A DNA stretch of 64,000 nt from Streptomyces sp. MRC013. Lineage in GTDB: Bacteria; Actinomycetota; Actinomycetes; Streptomycetales; Streptomycetaceae. The notes beneath the pieces are model-generated. The model did not search any database and had not been told where the DNA came from. It worked only from the letters and a program-made list of their open reading frames with translations. The stretch spans positions 2,976,001 to 3,040,000 of the forward strand of contig NZ_CP094264.1 in assembly GCF_023614235.1 (NCBI RefSeq), read 5' to 3'. Positions 28,869 to 35,775 of the stretch are shown in pieces. A program made the translations under genes and the position numbers. The stretch's first letter is position 1; the number at the start of each line of letters is the position of its first letter.

Positions 28869-29741
28869 GGTGTGGTCGTTGTGCCAGATCACGGTTGTCA
28901 GGGCGAGTATGCGCTGCATGATGCGGGCGATCACGCCGCGGGGTGTGCGTCCTCGGTGCTGTTCGAGGTCGAGCTGTCCCTTGAGGGTCTCGTTGACCGA
29001 CTCGATGACCTGCCGCAGCGGCTTGAACAGGGACCCACCGGGCCGCTGCCGTTCGCCCTTGCGGGTCGGCCGTAGCAACCGGATGCCCTGCTGGGCAAGT
29101 TCCTCCTCGAAGATGCGGCCGTAGTGATTCCTGTCGCCGATCAGGGTCTGGCCGGGCCGGGTGCTGACCAGGTGGGATTCCGCTGCAAACAAGTCCAGCA
29201 GGGTTTCGCGTTCGTCGGCCTTGGCTCCGGTCAGGGCGAAGGTGACGGGCAGGCCCTGGAGGGTGCACACCAGGTGCAGCCGCAGGCCCCAGAAGAAGCG
29301 GCTGTGGCTGGCGCAGTAGCCGTACTGGGCCCATCCGGCCAGGTCGGAACGCTTCACGGTTTCCCGTGAGCGGCCACATTCCACGGGTGTGGAGTCCACG
29401 ATCCACACATCGTCACTCCACGCCGAGGTGCTGGTGGCCAGGACCCGGGTGACCCGACGGAGCAGTTCGGCGGCCTTGCGCAACCGCTTGTTGTAGCCGG
29501 ATTGCTGTGGCAAGTACGGGGAGAGATGCCGCAGGTGGGCCCGGGCATGCCGGAGCCATCTGGCCTCGGAGGTGAAACCGAGCATGGCCTGCATCATCGC
29601 GAGGGTGACCGGTTCAGCGTCCGTGAGCCGCGGCGTGATCCCCACAGTCGGCCGCCACGGCGCCAGGTCCGGACGCTCCTTTAGTAGATCGTCGGTCGTC
29701 GCATAGAGTGCCGTCGCGAGGGTGTCCAGGTTGTTCGTCAC
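28827..29741 (-). CDS. IS982-family transposase
   Basis: 304 aa DDE transposase, full length for IS982. Motifs: VDSTPVECGRSRETVKRSD (first Asp), LIGDRNHYGRIFEE (second Asp; GDKNY in most relatives) and IESVNETLKGQLDLEQH (Glu). Start GTG 29741 gives TNNLDTLATALYATTDDLL, the normal N-terminus for Streptomyces relatives. It looks intact. Substitutions in usually constant positions (GDRNH, ESVNETLK) raise a doubt about activity. Confidence 0.9.
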   Translation of the reverse strand: MTNNLDTLATALYATTDDLLKERPDLAPWRPTVGITPRLTDAEPVTLAMMQAMLGFTSEARWLRHARAHLRHLSPYLPQQSGYNKRLRKAAELLRRVTRVLATSTSAWSDDVWIVDSTPVECGRSRETVKRSDLAGWAQYGYCASHSRFFWGLRLHLVCTLQGLPVTFALTGAKADERETLLDLFAAESHLVSTRPGQTLIGDRNHYGRIFEEELAQQGIRLLRPTRKGERQRPGGSLFKPLRQVIESVNETLKGQLDLEQHRGRTPRGVIARIMQRILALTTVIWHNDHTGQDTLRSLTSYDH

Positions 29742-29801
29742 ACAACGATCTTGGACACCCTCGTTCTCGTCTCTGCAGGCGCCCCTCGAAAGGACCGTGG
29801 C

Positions 29802-30344
29802 ATGTCCAGCGACCGTCTCATGCGCATCCACAGCGCAGAGTTCCAAGCCATGGCCGAGAGGGTCCTGCGGGCCACCGAGCTCACCTCCCGCCTGAACGCC
29901 CTGCCTTTCGAAGACGAAGCGGGCAAGGCGGAGCTGTTCGGACAGATCCTCGGCAAGCCACTGCCGCCGAGAGTCACGATCTATCCACCCTTCTACACGG
30001 ACCATGGCCTGAACCTCGACCTCGCCGATCGCGTCTTCATCAACCAGAACTGCACGTTCCTGGACTACGCCGGCATCCGGCTCGGCGAGCGCGTGATGAT
30101 CGGACCGAAGGTCACGTTCATCACCAGCGGCCACCCGGTTGATCCCGAGGAGCGGCGGCTATACCTCACCGGCGCTCCCATCGACGTCGCGGAGAACGTG
30201 TGGATCGGTGCCGGTGCCACAATCCTGCCCGGCGTCAGTATCGGCCGTGATGCCGTGGTCGCCGCCGGTGCGGTCGTGGCCGATGACGTTCCGCCGGCAA
30301 GCCTGGTGACCGGCAGTAAGGCAGCCGTGCACCGGCAGTGGTGA
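29802..30344 (+). CDS. Hexapeptide-repeat sugar O-acetyltransferase (Maa/LacA type)
   Basis: 180 aa left-handed beta-helix acetyltransferase. It has an N-terminal Mac domain (MRIHSAEFQAMAERVLRATEL), then hexapeptide turns including FINQNCTFLDYAGIRLGERVMIGP and the catalytic-type His in FITSGHPVDPEERR. VWIGAGATILPGVSIGRDAVVAAGAVV follows. These enzymes move acetyl from acetyl-CoA to maltose, galactosides or related acceptors. ATG 29802 has AAAGGACC upstream. It lies divergently from the transposase, inside the inverted-repeat structure, and so appears to be a passenger gene. Confidence 0.85.
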   Translation: MSSDRLMRIHSAEFQAMAERVLRATELTSRLNALPFEDEAGKAELFGQILGKPLPPRVTIYPPFYTDHGLNLDLADRVFINQNCTFLDYAGIRLGERVMIGPKVTFITSGHPVDPEERRLYLTGAPIDVAENVWIGAGATILPGVSIGRDAVVAAGAVVADDVPPASLVTGSKAAVHRQW

Positions 30345-30441
30345 CAACCCCATCGGAGTCACGCCGCGCCCCCGTCTACTGGCAGTCATGCATCACATCG
30401 GAAGGCTCACGCCCGGCCCGAAGCAACTGGCTCCAGTCCAA

Positions 30442-30505
30442 GGGCGAGAGACCCTTCACTCGCTCACCCCGCGCGGTCACCGACCCCTTGGAATTGATCA
30501 TCTAG
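30442..30505 (-). repeat. Right inverted repeat of the IS982-type structure
   Basis: Reverse-strand copy beginning CTAGATGATCAATTCCAAGG. On the + strand it encodes a fragment (RETLHSLTP..GH) homologous to the transposase C-terminus, so it is a 3'-end IS remnant. Confidence 0.8.
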
Positions 30506-31002
30506 GGGACGCGGGGGAAGCGGGCCTGGAGGTCCCAGACGACGGGGTTGTCGGCGAGGCCCTCGTGCATGTCGACGAGGTCGGCGATCAGGTCGTGGAG
30601 GAAGTCCCGTGCCTCCCGGCGCAGTTCGGCGTGGCCGAAGGTGAGCGGCGGCTCGTCCCCCGGCATCCAGTCGGCCTCCACGTCCACCCAGCCGAAGCGG
30701 CGCTCGAACAGCATCCGGTCGGTGGACTCGGTGAAGTCCAGTTCCGCGTACTGCGGCTGCGCCGCCCGGCTGCCGCGAGGGTCCCGGTCGAGCCGCTCGA
30801 CGATGTCGCACAGCGCCCACGCGAAGTCCAGTACCGGCACCCAGCCCCAGGCCGTGGACACCTCCCGGTCGGCCCCGGTGTCCGCCAGGTACACGTCCCC
30901 GCAGAACAGGTCGTGCCGCAGGGCGTGCACGTCGGCCCGCCGGTAGTCGGTCTGAGGGGGGTCGGGGAAACGGCGGGAGAGGGAGTAGCCGATGTCGAGC
31001 AC
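30502..31002 (-). CDS. Conserved protein of unknown function
   Basis: 166 aa, cytosolic, rich in Trp, Asp and Glu (VLDIGYSLSRRFPDPPQTDYRR..., WGWVPVLDFAWALCDIVERLD, FTESTDRMLFERRFGWVDVEADW). No domain is recognised; it resembles Streptomyces proteins I have seen annotated as hypothetical. GTG 31002 is chosen because upstream codons are Pro/Arg-rich shadow sequence. Its TAG stop is the reverse complement of the CTA within the CTAG at the right edge of the mobile structure. Removing the element would restore the same TAG, so the insertion leaves the protein unchanged. Confidence 0.65.
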   Translation of the reverse strand: MLDIGYSLSRRFPDPPQTDYRRADVHALRHDLFCGDVYLADTGADREVSTAWGWVPVLDFAWALCDIVERLDRDPRGSRAAQPQYAELDFTESTDRMLFERRFGWVDVEADWMPGDEPPLTFGHAELRREARDFLHDLIADLVDMHEGLADNPVVWDLQARFPRVP

Positions 31003-31207
31003 GTACGCGATGGTGTCACGTCCCCGGGCCGCCGCGTCCGGCGGTGCGGCCGGAGGGCGGGCAGGCGGGCGGGCGGGTGACCGGGTGGCAGGGTCGTCGG
31101 GCGGGCGGCGCCGGGTGACCGGGCGGTGCCCGCGGCGCACGCCGCCGCGGACCGCCCGCCGGCCCCGCGGCGGTGCCCGGCGGGCGCGAGCCGGGCCGGG
31201 GTCGAGG

Positions 31208-31520
31208 GAGGTGCGGTGGGCGAGGGCAAGGGCGCGGGCCGGAGTCGGTGCCGGTGCCGGGGTCGGTGTCGGGGATGGGGTCGGTGCCGGGGTCCGGGGA
31301 CAGGGGATGAGGGTCGGGGACAGGAGAGGTGCGGTGAACCGGGCGAAGGGCGCGGGCCGGAGTCGGTGCCGGTGCCGGGGTCGGTGCCGGGGTCCGGGGA
31401 CAGGGGATGAGGGTCGGGGACAGGAGAGGTGCGGTGGGCCGGGCGAAGAGCGCGGGCCGGAGTCGGTGTCGGGGACGGGGACGGGGGCTGCGGGGCGGGC
31501 CGGAGTCGGGAACGGGGGGG
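31208..31520. repeat. ~100-118-bp tandem repeat, three copies
   Basis: Copies start with GAGGTGCGGTG at 31208, 31326 and 31426; the third is partial. Each contains GCGCGGGCCGGAGTCGGTG and runs of GGTGCCGGGGTC, and the first two end in GGGGACAGGGGATGAGGGTC. They fill the gap between the divergent genes at 31002 and 31578, and nothing else is supported there. Confidence 0.8.
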
Positions 31521-31565
31521 ATGCGGGTCGGGGTGGGCGCCGGCCGCCGAAGCGGGCCGCACGCC

Positions 31566-31571
31566 TAGGAT
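31566..31571 (+). promoter_or_regulatory. -10 hexamer TAGGAT, leaderless type
   Basis: TAGGAT is followed by 6 nt and the GTG start of the M1 peptidase. No ribosome site is present between them. Confidence 0.5.
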
Positions 31572-31577
31572 CACCGG

Positions 31578-32978
31578 GTGACCCACGGCAAGGGGCGGAG
31601 GCGCCGCCCCGTCCGCGCCTCGCTGGCCGCGCTGACGGCGCTGCTGCCGGCGGCGGCCGGCTGCGCGGGCGGCGTCACCGGCACCCCCGGTGCCGCCGGG
31701 GTGCGCGACCCGTACTTCCCGCGCCTCGGCAACGGCGGCTACGACGTACGGCACTACGCCCTCACCGTCGCCTACGACCCCGCCACCGGGCGCCTCGACG
31801 GGACCGCGGAGATCACCGCACGCGCCACCCGGGCACTGAGCGCCTTCAACCTGGACCTGGCCGGGCTGACCGTCCGCGGCGCCACCGTCGACGGGGACCG
31901 GGCCTCCGTCCGGCGCGCCGGACACGAGGTGACGCTCCGGCCCCGCACCGACCTCGACGACGGAGCCGTCTTCCGCACGGTCGTGCGCTACTCGGGCGTC
32001 CCGCGCACGATCACCGACCCCGACGGGTCGGAGGAGGGCTGGCTGCGGACGGCGGACGGGGCGGTCGCGCTCGGCGAGCCGACCGGGTCCATGGCGTGGT
32101 TCCCCGGCAACCACCACCCCTCGGACAAGGCGACGTACACGGTCACGGTCACCGTCCCGGCCGGCCTCCAGGCCGTCGCCAACGGACTGCCCGGCCGGGC
32201 GGTCACCCGGGAGGGCCGCACCACCACCACCTGGCGGACCGCCGAACCGATGGCCAGCTACCTGGCGACGCTCGCCGTCGGCCGGTTCGACGTCACCACC
32301 ACCCGCACCCCGGCCGGGCTGCCCGTGCTCACCGCCACCGACCGGACCGTCACACGGAGGAGCGCGGACCTGCTGGCCCGGCTGCCCGGGATGCTGGACT
32401 GGCTGACGGAGCGGTTCGGGCCGTACCCCTTCTCCTCCGCCGGGGTGATCGTCGAGCGGCCGGGCGACTCCTCGTACGCCCTGGAGACCCAGACGCGGCC
32501 GGTGATCCCGCAGGACCTGCTCACCGCCGGGACCCTCGTCCACGAGCTGGCCCACCAGTGGTACGGGAACTCCGTGTCGCCCGCGTCGTGGCGGGACATG
32601 TGGCTCAACGAGGGCTTCGCCCAGTACGCCGAGTGGCTGTACGCGGAGGACTTCGGGGGCAGGCCCGTGCAGAGGAGCCACGAGGCGGCCTTCGCCGCCC
32701 CCGCCAACTGGGAGTTCCCGCCCGCCGCGCCGCCGACCGCCGCCGACGTCTCGGGGGCGCCGGTGTACGGCCGGGGCGCGATGGTGCTGCACAAGCTCCG
32801 CCAGGCGGTCGGCGACGACGTGTTCTTCGACCTGCTCCGCGGCTGGGCGGCCGGGCGCCGGCACGGCAACGCCTCGACGGCCGACTTCACCGCGTACGTG
32901 GAGGAGCGGACCGGCGAGGACCTGACCGGGCTGTGGGACACCTGGCTGTACGGCCGGGGCCGGCCCGACGCGCCCTGA
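31578..32978 (+). CDS. M1-family metallopeptidase lipoprotein
   Basis: 466 aa. An Arg-rich signal peptide with lipobox AAAGC predicts a surface lipoprotein. An N-terminal beta domain with NHHPSDKATYTVTVTVP precedes the gluzincin core: HELAHQWYG zinc motif and the third ligand Glu in WLNEGFAQYAEWL. The usual exopeptidase motif GAMEN is replaced by ALETQT, keeping the Glu. It cleaves N-terminal residues of extracellular peptides. At 466 aa it lacks the large helical C-terminal domain of PepN. GTG 31578 fits a leaderless transcript. Confidence 0.88.
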   Translation: MTHGKGRRRRPVRASLAALTALLPAAAGCAGGVTGTPGAAGVRDPYFPRLGNGGYDVRHYALTVAYDPATGRLDGTAEITARATRALSAFNLDLAGLTVRGATVDGDRASVRRAGHEVTLRPRTDLDDGAVFRTVVRYSGVPRTITDPDGSEEGWLRTADGAVALGEPTGSMAWFPGNHHPSDKATYTVTVTVPAGLQAVANGLPGRAVTREGRTTTTWRTAEPMASYLATLAVGRFDVTTTRTPAGLPVLTATDRTVTRRSADLLARLPGMLDWLTERFGPYPFSSAGVIVERPGDSSYALETQTRPVIPQDLLTAGTLVHELAHQWYGNSVSPASWRDMWLNEGFAQYAEWLYAEDFGGRPVQRSHEAAFAAPANWEFPPAAPPTAADVSGAPVYGRGAMVLHKLRQAVGDDVFFDLLRGWAAGRRHGNASTADFTAYVEERTGEDLTGLWDTWLYGRGRPDAP

Positions 32979-32989
32979 GCGGCGCGGGG

Positions 32990-33502
32990 CTACAACCGCT
33001 TGCGGAGCACCAGGCAGTCCCGGCCCGGCCGCCGGTCCCTGCGGCGGCCGACCTCCTCGTACCCGAGGGACCGCCAGAAGAGGAGCGCCTTGCGGTTGTT
33101 GTCCAGCACGGCCAGCTTGACGCCCTTGCGGCCGAGGGCCCGGAACCGCTTCTCGACGATCTCCGCCAGCTCGCGGCCGAAGCCCATGCGGTGGTCGCGG
33201 CCGTGCACCATCAGCAGCCCGACCCACGGGTCGGGGTCGTCGGGGTCCGGGTGGTGGGCCAGGGTCACGGCGATGCCGATCACCCGGCCGGCCGACCGGG
33301 CCAGCAGCACCTCGGCGCCCGGCTGCGCCAGCTCCTCGGCGAGCGAGACGGCCACCTGCTCGGGCCGGATGTCGTCCGGGTCCGGGAACTCCCCGCTGAG
33401 CTGCTGGAACTCCCGGTTCGACGCGTAGAGGCCGGTGATCTCGGTGAGGAGCGGGCCCGGCAGGGCGCCCTCCTCGCCGAGCTCCAGCGGTTCGACGATC
33501 AT
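32990..33502 (-). CDS. GNAT-family N-acetyltransferase
   Basis: 170 aa. Acetyl-CoA site is seen in VGLLMVHGRDHRMGFGRELAEIVEKRF, followed by VKLAVLDNNRKALLFWRSLGYEEV. ATG 33502 has TACTGT exactly 6 nt upstream, suggesting a leaderless mRNA; a longer frame opens at 33682 but crosses a terminator. Convergent with the M1 peptidase, 11 bp apart. Substrate unknown. Confidence 0.85.
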   Translation of the reverse strand: MIVEPLELGEEGALPGPLLTEITGLYASNREFQQLSGEFPDPDDIRPEQVAVSLAEELAQPGAEVLLARSAGRVIGIAVTLAHHPDPDDPDPWVGLLMVHGRDHRMGFGRELAEIVEKRFRALGRKGVKLAVLDNNRKALLFWRSLGYEEVGRRRDRRPGRDCLVLRKRL

Positions 33503-33518
33503 GTGCCCACAGTAGGCA

Positions 33519-33560
33519 ACGACGGGCCCCGGGGCGGCGACCGCCACCGGGGCCCGTCGT
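33519..33560 (-). terminator. Hairpin terminator after terD
   Basis: 14-bp stem (33519-33532 with 33547-33560) around GACGGGCCCCGG/CCGGGGCCCGTC with a 14-nt loop, between terD and the GNAT gene on the minus strand. Confidence 0.75.
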
Positions 33561-33603
33561 CGGCGTGCGCGCGGACGCCCGCGCGTCCGCGGCGCCGCGT
33601 GGG

Positions 33604-34179
33604 TCAGATGCCCACGCCGAAGTCGCGGGCGATGCCCTCCAGGCCGGAGGCGTAGCCCTGGCCGACCGCGCGGAACTTCCACTCGGCGCCGTGCCGGTAC
33701 AGCTCGCCGAAGACCATGGCGGTCTCCGTCGCGGCGTCCTCGCTGAGGTCGTAGCGGGCGATCTCGGCGCCGCCGTTCTGGTTCACGATGCGGATGTACG
33801 CGTTGCGGACCTGGCCGAAGTTCTGCGAGCGGGGCACCGCGTCGTAGATGGAGACCGGGAAGACGATCTTCTCGACGTTCGCGGGGAGGCCCGCGAGGTC
33901 GACGTTGATCTGCTCGTCGTCGCCGCCGCCCTCACCCGTGCGGTTGTCACCGGTGTGGACGATGGTGCCGTCGGGGGTGGACTTGTTGTTGAAGAAGACG
34001 AAGTGGGCGTCGGAGGCGACCTTGCCGGCCGCGTCGACGCCGATCGCCGAGGCGTCGAGGTCGAAGTCGGTGCCCGTGGTGGTGCGGACGTCCCAGCCGA
34101 GGCCCACCGTGACGGCGGTGAGGCCCGGAGCCTCCTTGGTCAGTGAGACATTGCCGCCCTTGGAGAGGCTTACAGCCAT
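33604..34179 (-). CDS. terD: TerD-family tellurium resistance / stress protein
   Basis: 191 aa, the full length of a single TerD domain. The Ca2+-binding loops are visible: [44 protein letters not shown]. Ter proteins support tellurite resistance, envelope stress and cell development; several paralogues are usual in Streptomyces. ATG 34179 has an AAGGAAAGGGA ribosome site. It is monocistronic with its own terminator. Confidence 0.92.
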   Translation of the reverse strand: MAVSLSKGGNVSLTKEAPGLTAVTVGLGWDVRTTTGTDFDLDASAIGVDAAGKVASDAHFVFFNNKSTPDGTIVHTGDNRTGEGGGDDEQINVDLAGLPANVEKIVFPVSIYDAVPRSQNFGQVRNAYIRIVNQNGGAEIARYDLSEDAATETAMVFGELYRHGAEWKFRAVGQGYASGLEGIARDFGVGI

Positions 34180-34308
34180 GGAAGTCCCTTTCCTTCATCT
34201 GAGCGCTCCGTGCGTCACTGCTGATAACGCCCGCGGGGACGGGGTGGTTCCACAACCGCCCGCCGTCGGCGGAAAAGCGCGTGACGGGGTGGGCGCCGGC
34301 CGGGGAAC

Positions 34309-34746
34309 ATGGAGGGCATGCCCGGTCCCCACGTCATCAGAGGTTCGGTCTCCCTGCCGGAGTCCGAGCTGGTCTGGCGTTTCTCCAGGTCCTCCGGGCC
34401 GGGCGGCCAGCACGTCAACACCAGCGACTCCCAGGTGGAGCTGCGCTTCGACCTCGCCCGCACGGAGGCGCTGCCGCCGGTCTGGAAGGAGCGTGCCCTG
34501 GAGCGGCTCGCCGGGCGGCTGACCGGCGGGGTCCTCGTCGTACGGGCCTCCGAGCACCGGTCGCAGTGGCGCAACCGGGAGGCGGCGGCCGCACGGCTGG
34601 CTGGGCTGCTCGCGGAGGCCACGGCGCCCCCGCCGCGGACCCGGCGTCCCACGAAGGTCCCGCGCGGCGTCAACGAGCGGCGGCTGCGGGAGAAGAAGCA
34701 GCGGTCCGAGACCAAGCGCGGACGCTCGGCGCGCGACTGGTCGTAG
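34309..34746 (+). CDS. arfB: Peptidyl-tRNA hydrolase ArfB (ribosome rescue)
   Basis: 145 aa release-factor-like protein that frees stalled ribosomes in the absence of a stop codon. The catalytic GGQ is in RSSGPGGQHVNTSDSQVEL. The basic C-terminal tail (RRLREKKQRSETKRGR) enters the empty mRNA channel, as in E. coli YaeJ. The ATG at 34309 is taken. The ATG at 34318, after GGAGGGC, gives an N-terminus closer to relatives I remember and is an equal choice. Confidence 0.88.
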   Translation: MEGMPGPHVIRGSVSLPESELVWRFSRSSGPGGQHVNTSDSQVELRFDLARTEALPPVWKERALERLAGRLTGGVLVVRASEHRSQWRNREAAAARLAGLLAEATAPPPRTRRPTKVPRGVNERRLREKKQRSETKRGRSARDWS

Positions 34747-34804
34747 CGTCCACGGGGCGCCCCGGGGCGGGGCCGTCGCCGCGGGGCGGGACTCGCGCCC
34801 CGCA

Positions 34805-34999
34805 GGTACGCCAGGGCACCACCCCGAGGGATGTGGTGCCTGCATCGGAGGTACGTCAGCGGCCCACCCCGAGGGGTGTGGTGCCTGCCCCGCAGGTACG
34901 CCAGGGCACCACCCCGAGGGATGTGGTGCCTGTGCCGGAGGTACGTCAGGGGCCTACCCCAGGTGGCGGTACCTGCCCCGGAAGTACATCAGGGGCGTG
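34805..34999. repeat. 45-bp tandem repeats derived from the flavin reductase 3' end
   Basis: Copies start at 34805, 34850, 34895 and 34940 (spacing exactly 45 bp). A fifth, partial copy at 34983 is the gene's own codons for PLMYFRG. Core on the + strand: GGTACGYCAGSGGC. The copy at 34940 is 43 bp and carries the gene's present TAG stop (34954-34956). Units alternate in detail, so copies 1 and 3 are closest to each other. Confidence 0.85.
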
Positions 35000-35446
35000 C
35001 CCTCCGGGTTCGGGAAGGCGGCCGTCAGGACGCGGGCGAGCACCAGCGTGTGGTCCCCGGCCTCGACGCGCTGCTCCGTCCGGCACTCCAGCGTCGCCAG
35101 CGCCCCGCCGACCAGCGGCGCCCCCGTCAGCTCCCCGCGCGTGCAGGGGACGTCCGCGAACAGCAGGCGGTCGCTGACCCTGCCCTTCATCGCGAACCGG
35201 CCCGCGATGTGCCGCTGGCCCTCCGCGAGGACGGAGACCCCCCCACAGCGGCTGCTCCGCCAGCAGGTCGTCCATGCGGGAGCCGTTGCGCAGGCTCACC
35301 AGGACCAGCGGCGGATCCAGGGACACCGACACGAACGCCGTCGCCGTCATGCCGACGTCCTCGTCCATCGGCGGTTCCACCGCCGTCACCAGGACGACGC
35401 CGGCCGCCAGCCGGGACATCGCCGCACGGAACTCCTCGCCGCTCAC
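34954..35446 (-). pseudogene. Flavin reductase domain protein, frameshifted
   Basis: The N-terminal frame from GTG 35446 gives SGEEFRAAMSRLAAGVVLVTA...FVSVSLDPPLVLVSL...LLAEQPLWG. The C-terminal frame gives MKGRVSDRLLFADVPCTRGE...LATLECRTEQRVEAGDHTLV...MYFRGRYRHLG. Together they are a complete FMN-binding flavin reductase-like protein of about 164 aa. The break is at seven Gs (35238-35244, read as C on +), where six Gs would restore the frame. Such proteins supply reduced flavin to monooxygenases. Possible sequencing error, slippage switch or true pseudogene. GTG 35479 is another start. Confidence 0.7.
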
Positions 35447-35533
35447 CCCTCCAGGATGGGGCGGGCGAGGGTCTGACACGGGGCTTCGGGTGGTCGGCAG
35501 CACACCCGGAACGCTAACCTCGTCCGCCACCCG

Positions 35534-35593
35534 GCCGCATCGGACCGGAGGACCAGTCCGAGCCCCGGCGGACCTAGGTCCTCCGATGCGGTT
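35534..35593 (+). promoter_or_regulatory. Imperfect inverted repeat in the cdgB upstream region
   Basis: CCGCATCGGA..GGAGGACC near 35534-35553 can pair with GGTCCTCCGATGCGG at 35578-35592. It could be a terminator or a leader structure; the role is unclear. Confidence 0.35.
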
Positions 35594-35628
35594 TGCTTCC
35601 GGGATCTCCCCGACTTGGCCCATGTTTT

Positions 35629-35644
35629 TGTGACTTAAGTCACA
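35629..35644. promoter_or_regulatory. Perfect CRP-type palindrome upstream of cdgB
   Basis: TGTGACTTAAGTCACA is a perfect 16-bp palindrome with exactly the TGTGA-N6-TCACA form of CRP/FNR sites. It lies 132 bp upstream of cdgB. Streptomyces Crp is the natural candidate. Confidence 0.65.
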
Positions 35645-35659
35645 GAGGGAACTAATTGT

Positions 35660-35672
35660 TGACCCTGTGTAC
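35660..35672. promoter_or_regulatory. BldD-box-like site upstream of cdgB
   Basis: TGACCCTGTGTAC fits TNACNC(A/T)GNGTNA at every fixed position except the last. BldD, which is activated by c-di-GMP, represses diguanylate cyclase genes including cdgB in Streptomyces. Confidence 0.6.
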
Positions 35673-35775
35673 CGGCGGCACAGCTCGCTGTGATTCAGTG
35701 GCCGGTGACACCGCACGAGAACGCCGCTGACGCATCTGGAGTTGTTGCTGTCGAGGTCTCGGGGGAGAGCGAACA

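Larger units (their letters stand above)
28805..30505. mobile_element. IS982-type structure carrying an acetyltransferase gene
   Basis: About 1.7 kb bounded on both sides by CTAG and by 64-bp imperfect inverted repeats (28805-28868 and 30442-30505; I count 53 of 64 identities). Inside are a full IS982-type transposase reading left and a hexapeptide acetyltransferase reading right. The left repeat is the 3' end of the transposase gene, and the right repeat encodes a matching fragment (ETLHSLTP..GH). So the right end is a remnant of a related IS in opposite orientation. TA inside CTAG could be a 2-bp target duplication. No third end repeat was found beside the transposase start (29742-29801). 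Confidence 0.7.

Noticed and set aside
29742..29801. Second end repeat of the IS982 element beside the transposase start
   Set aside because: I searched for a match to the GATGATCRATTCCAAGG end in both directions and found none that is convincing.
34195..34845. Minus-strand frame with APHPSGW repeats overlapping arfB
   Set aside because: The repeats come from the 45-bp DNA array and the rest is antisense to arfB.
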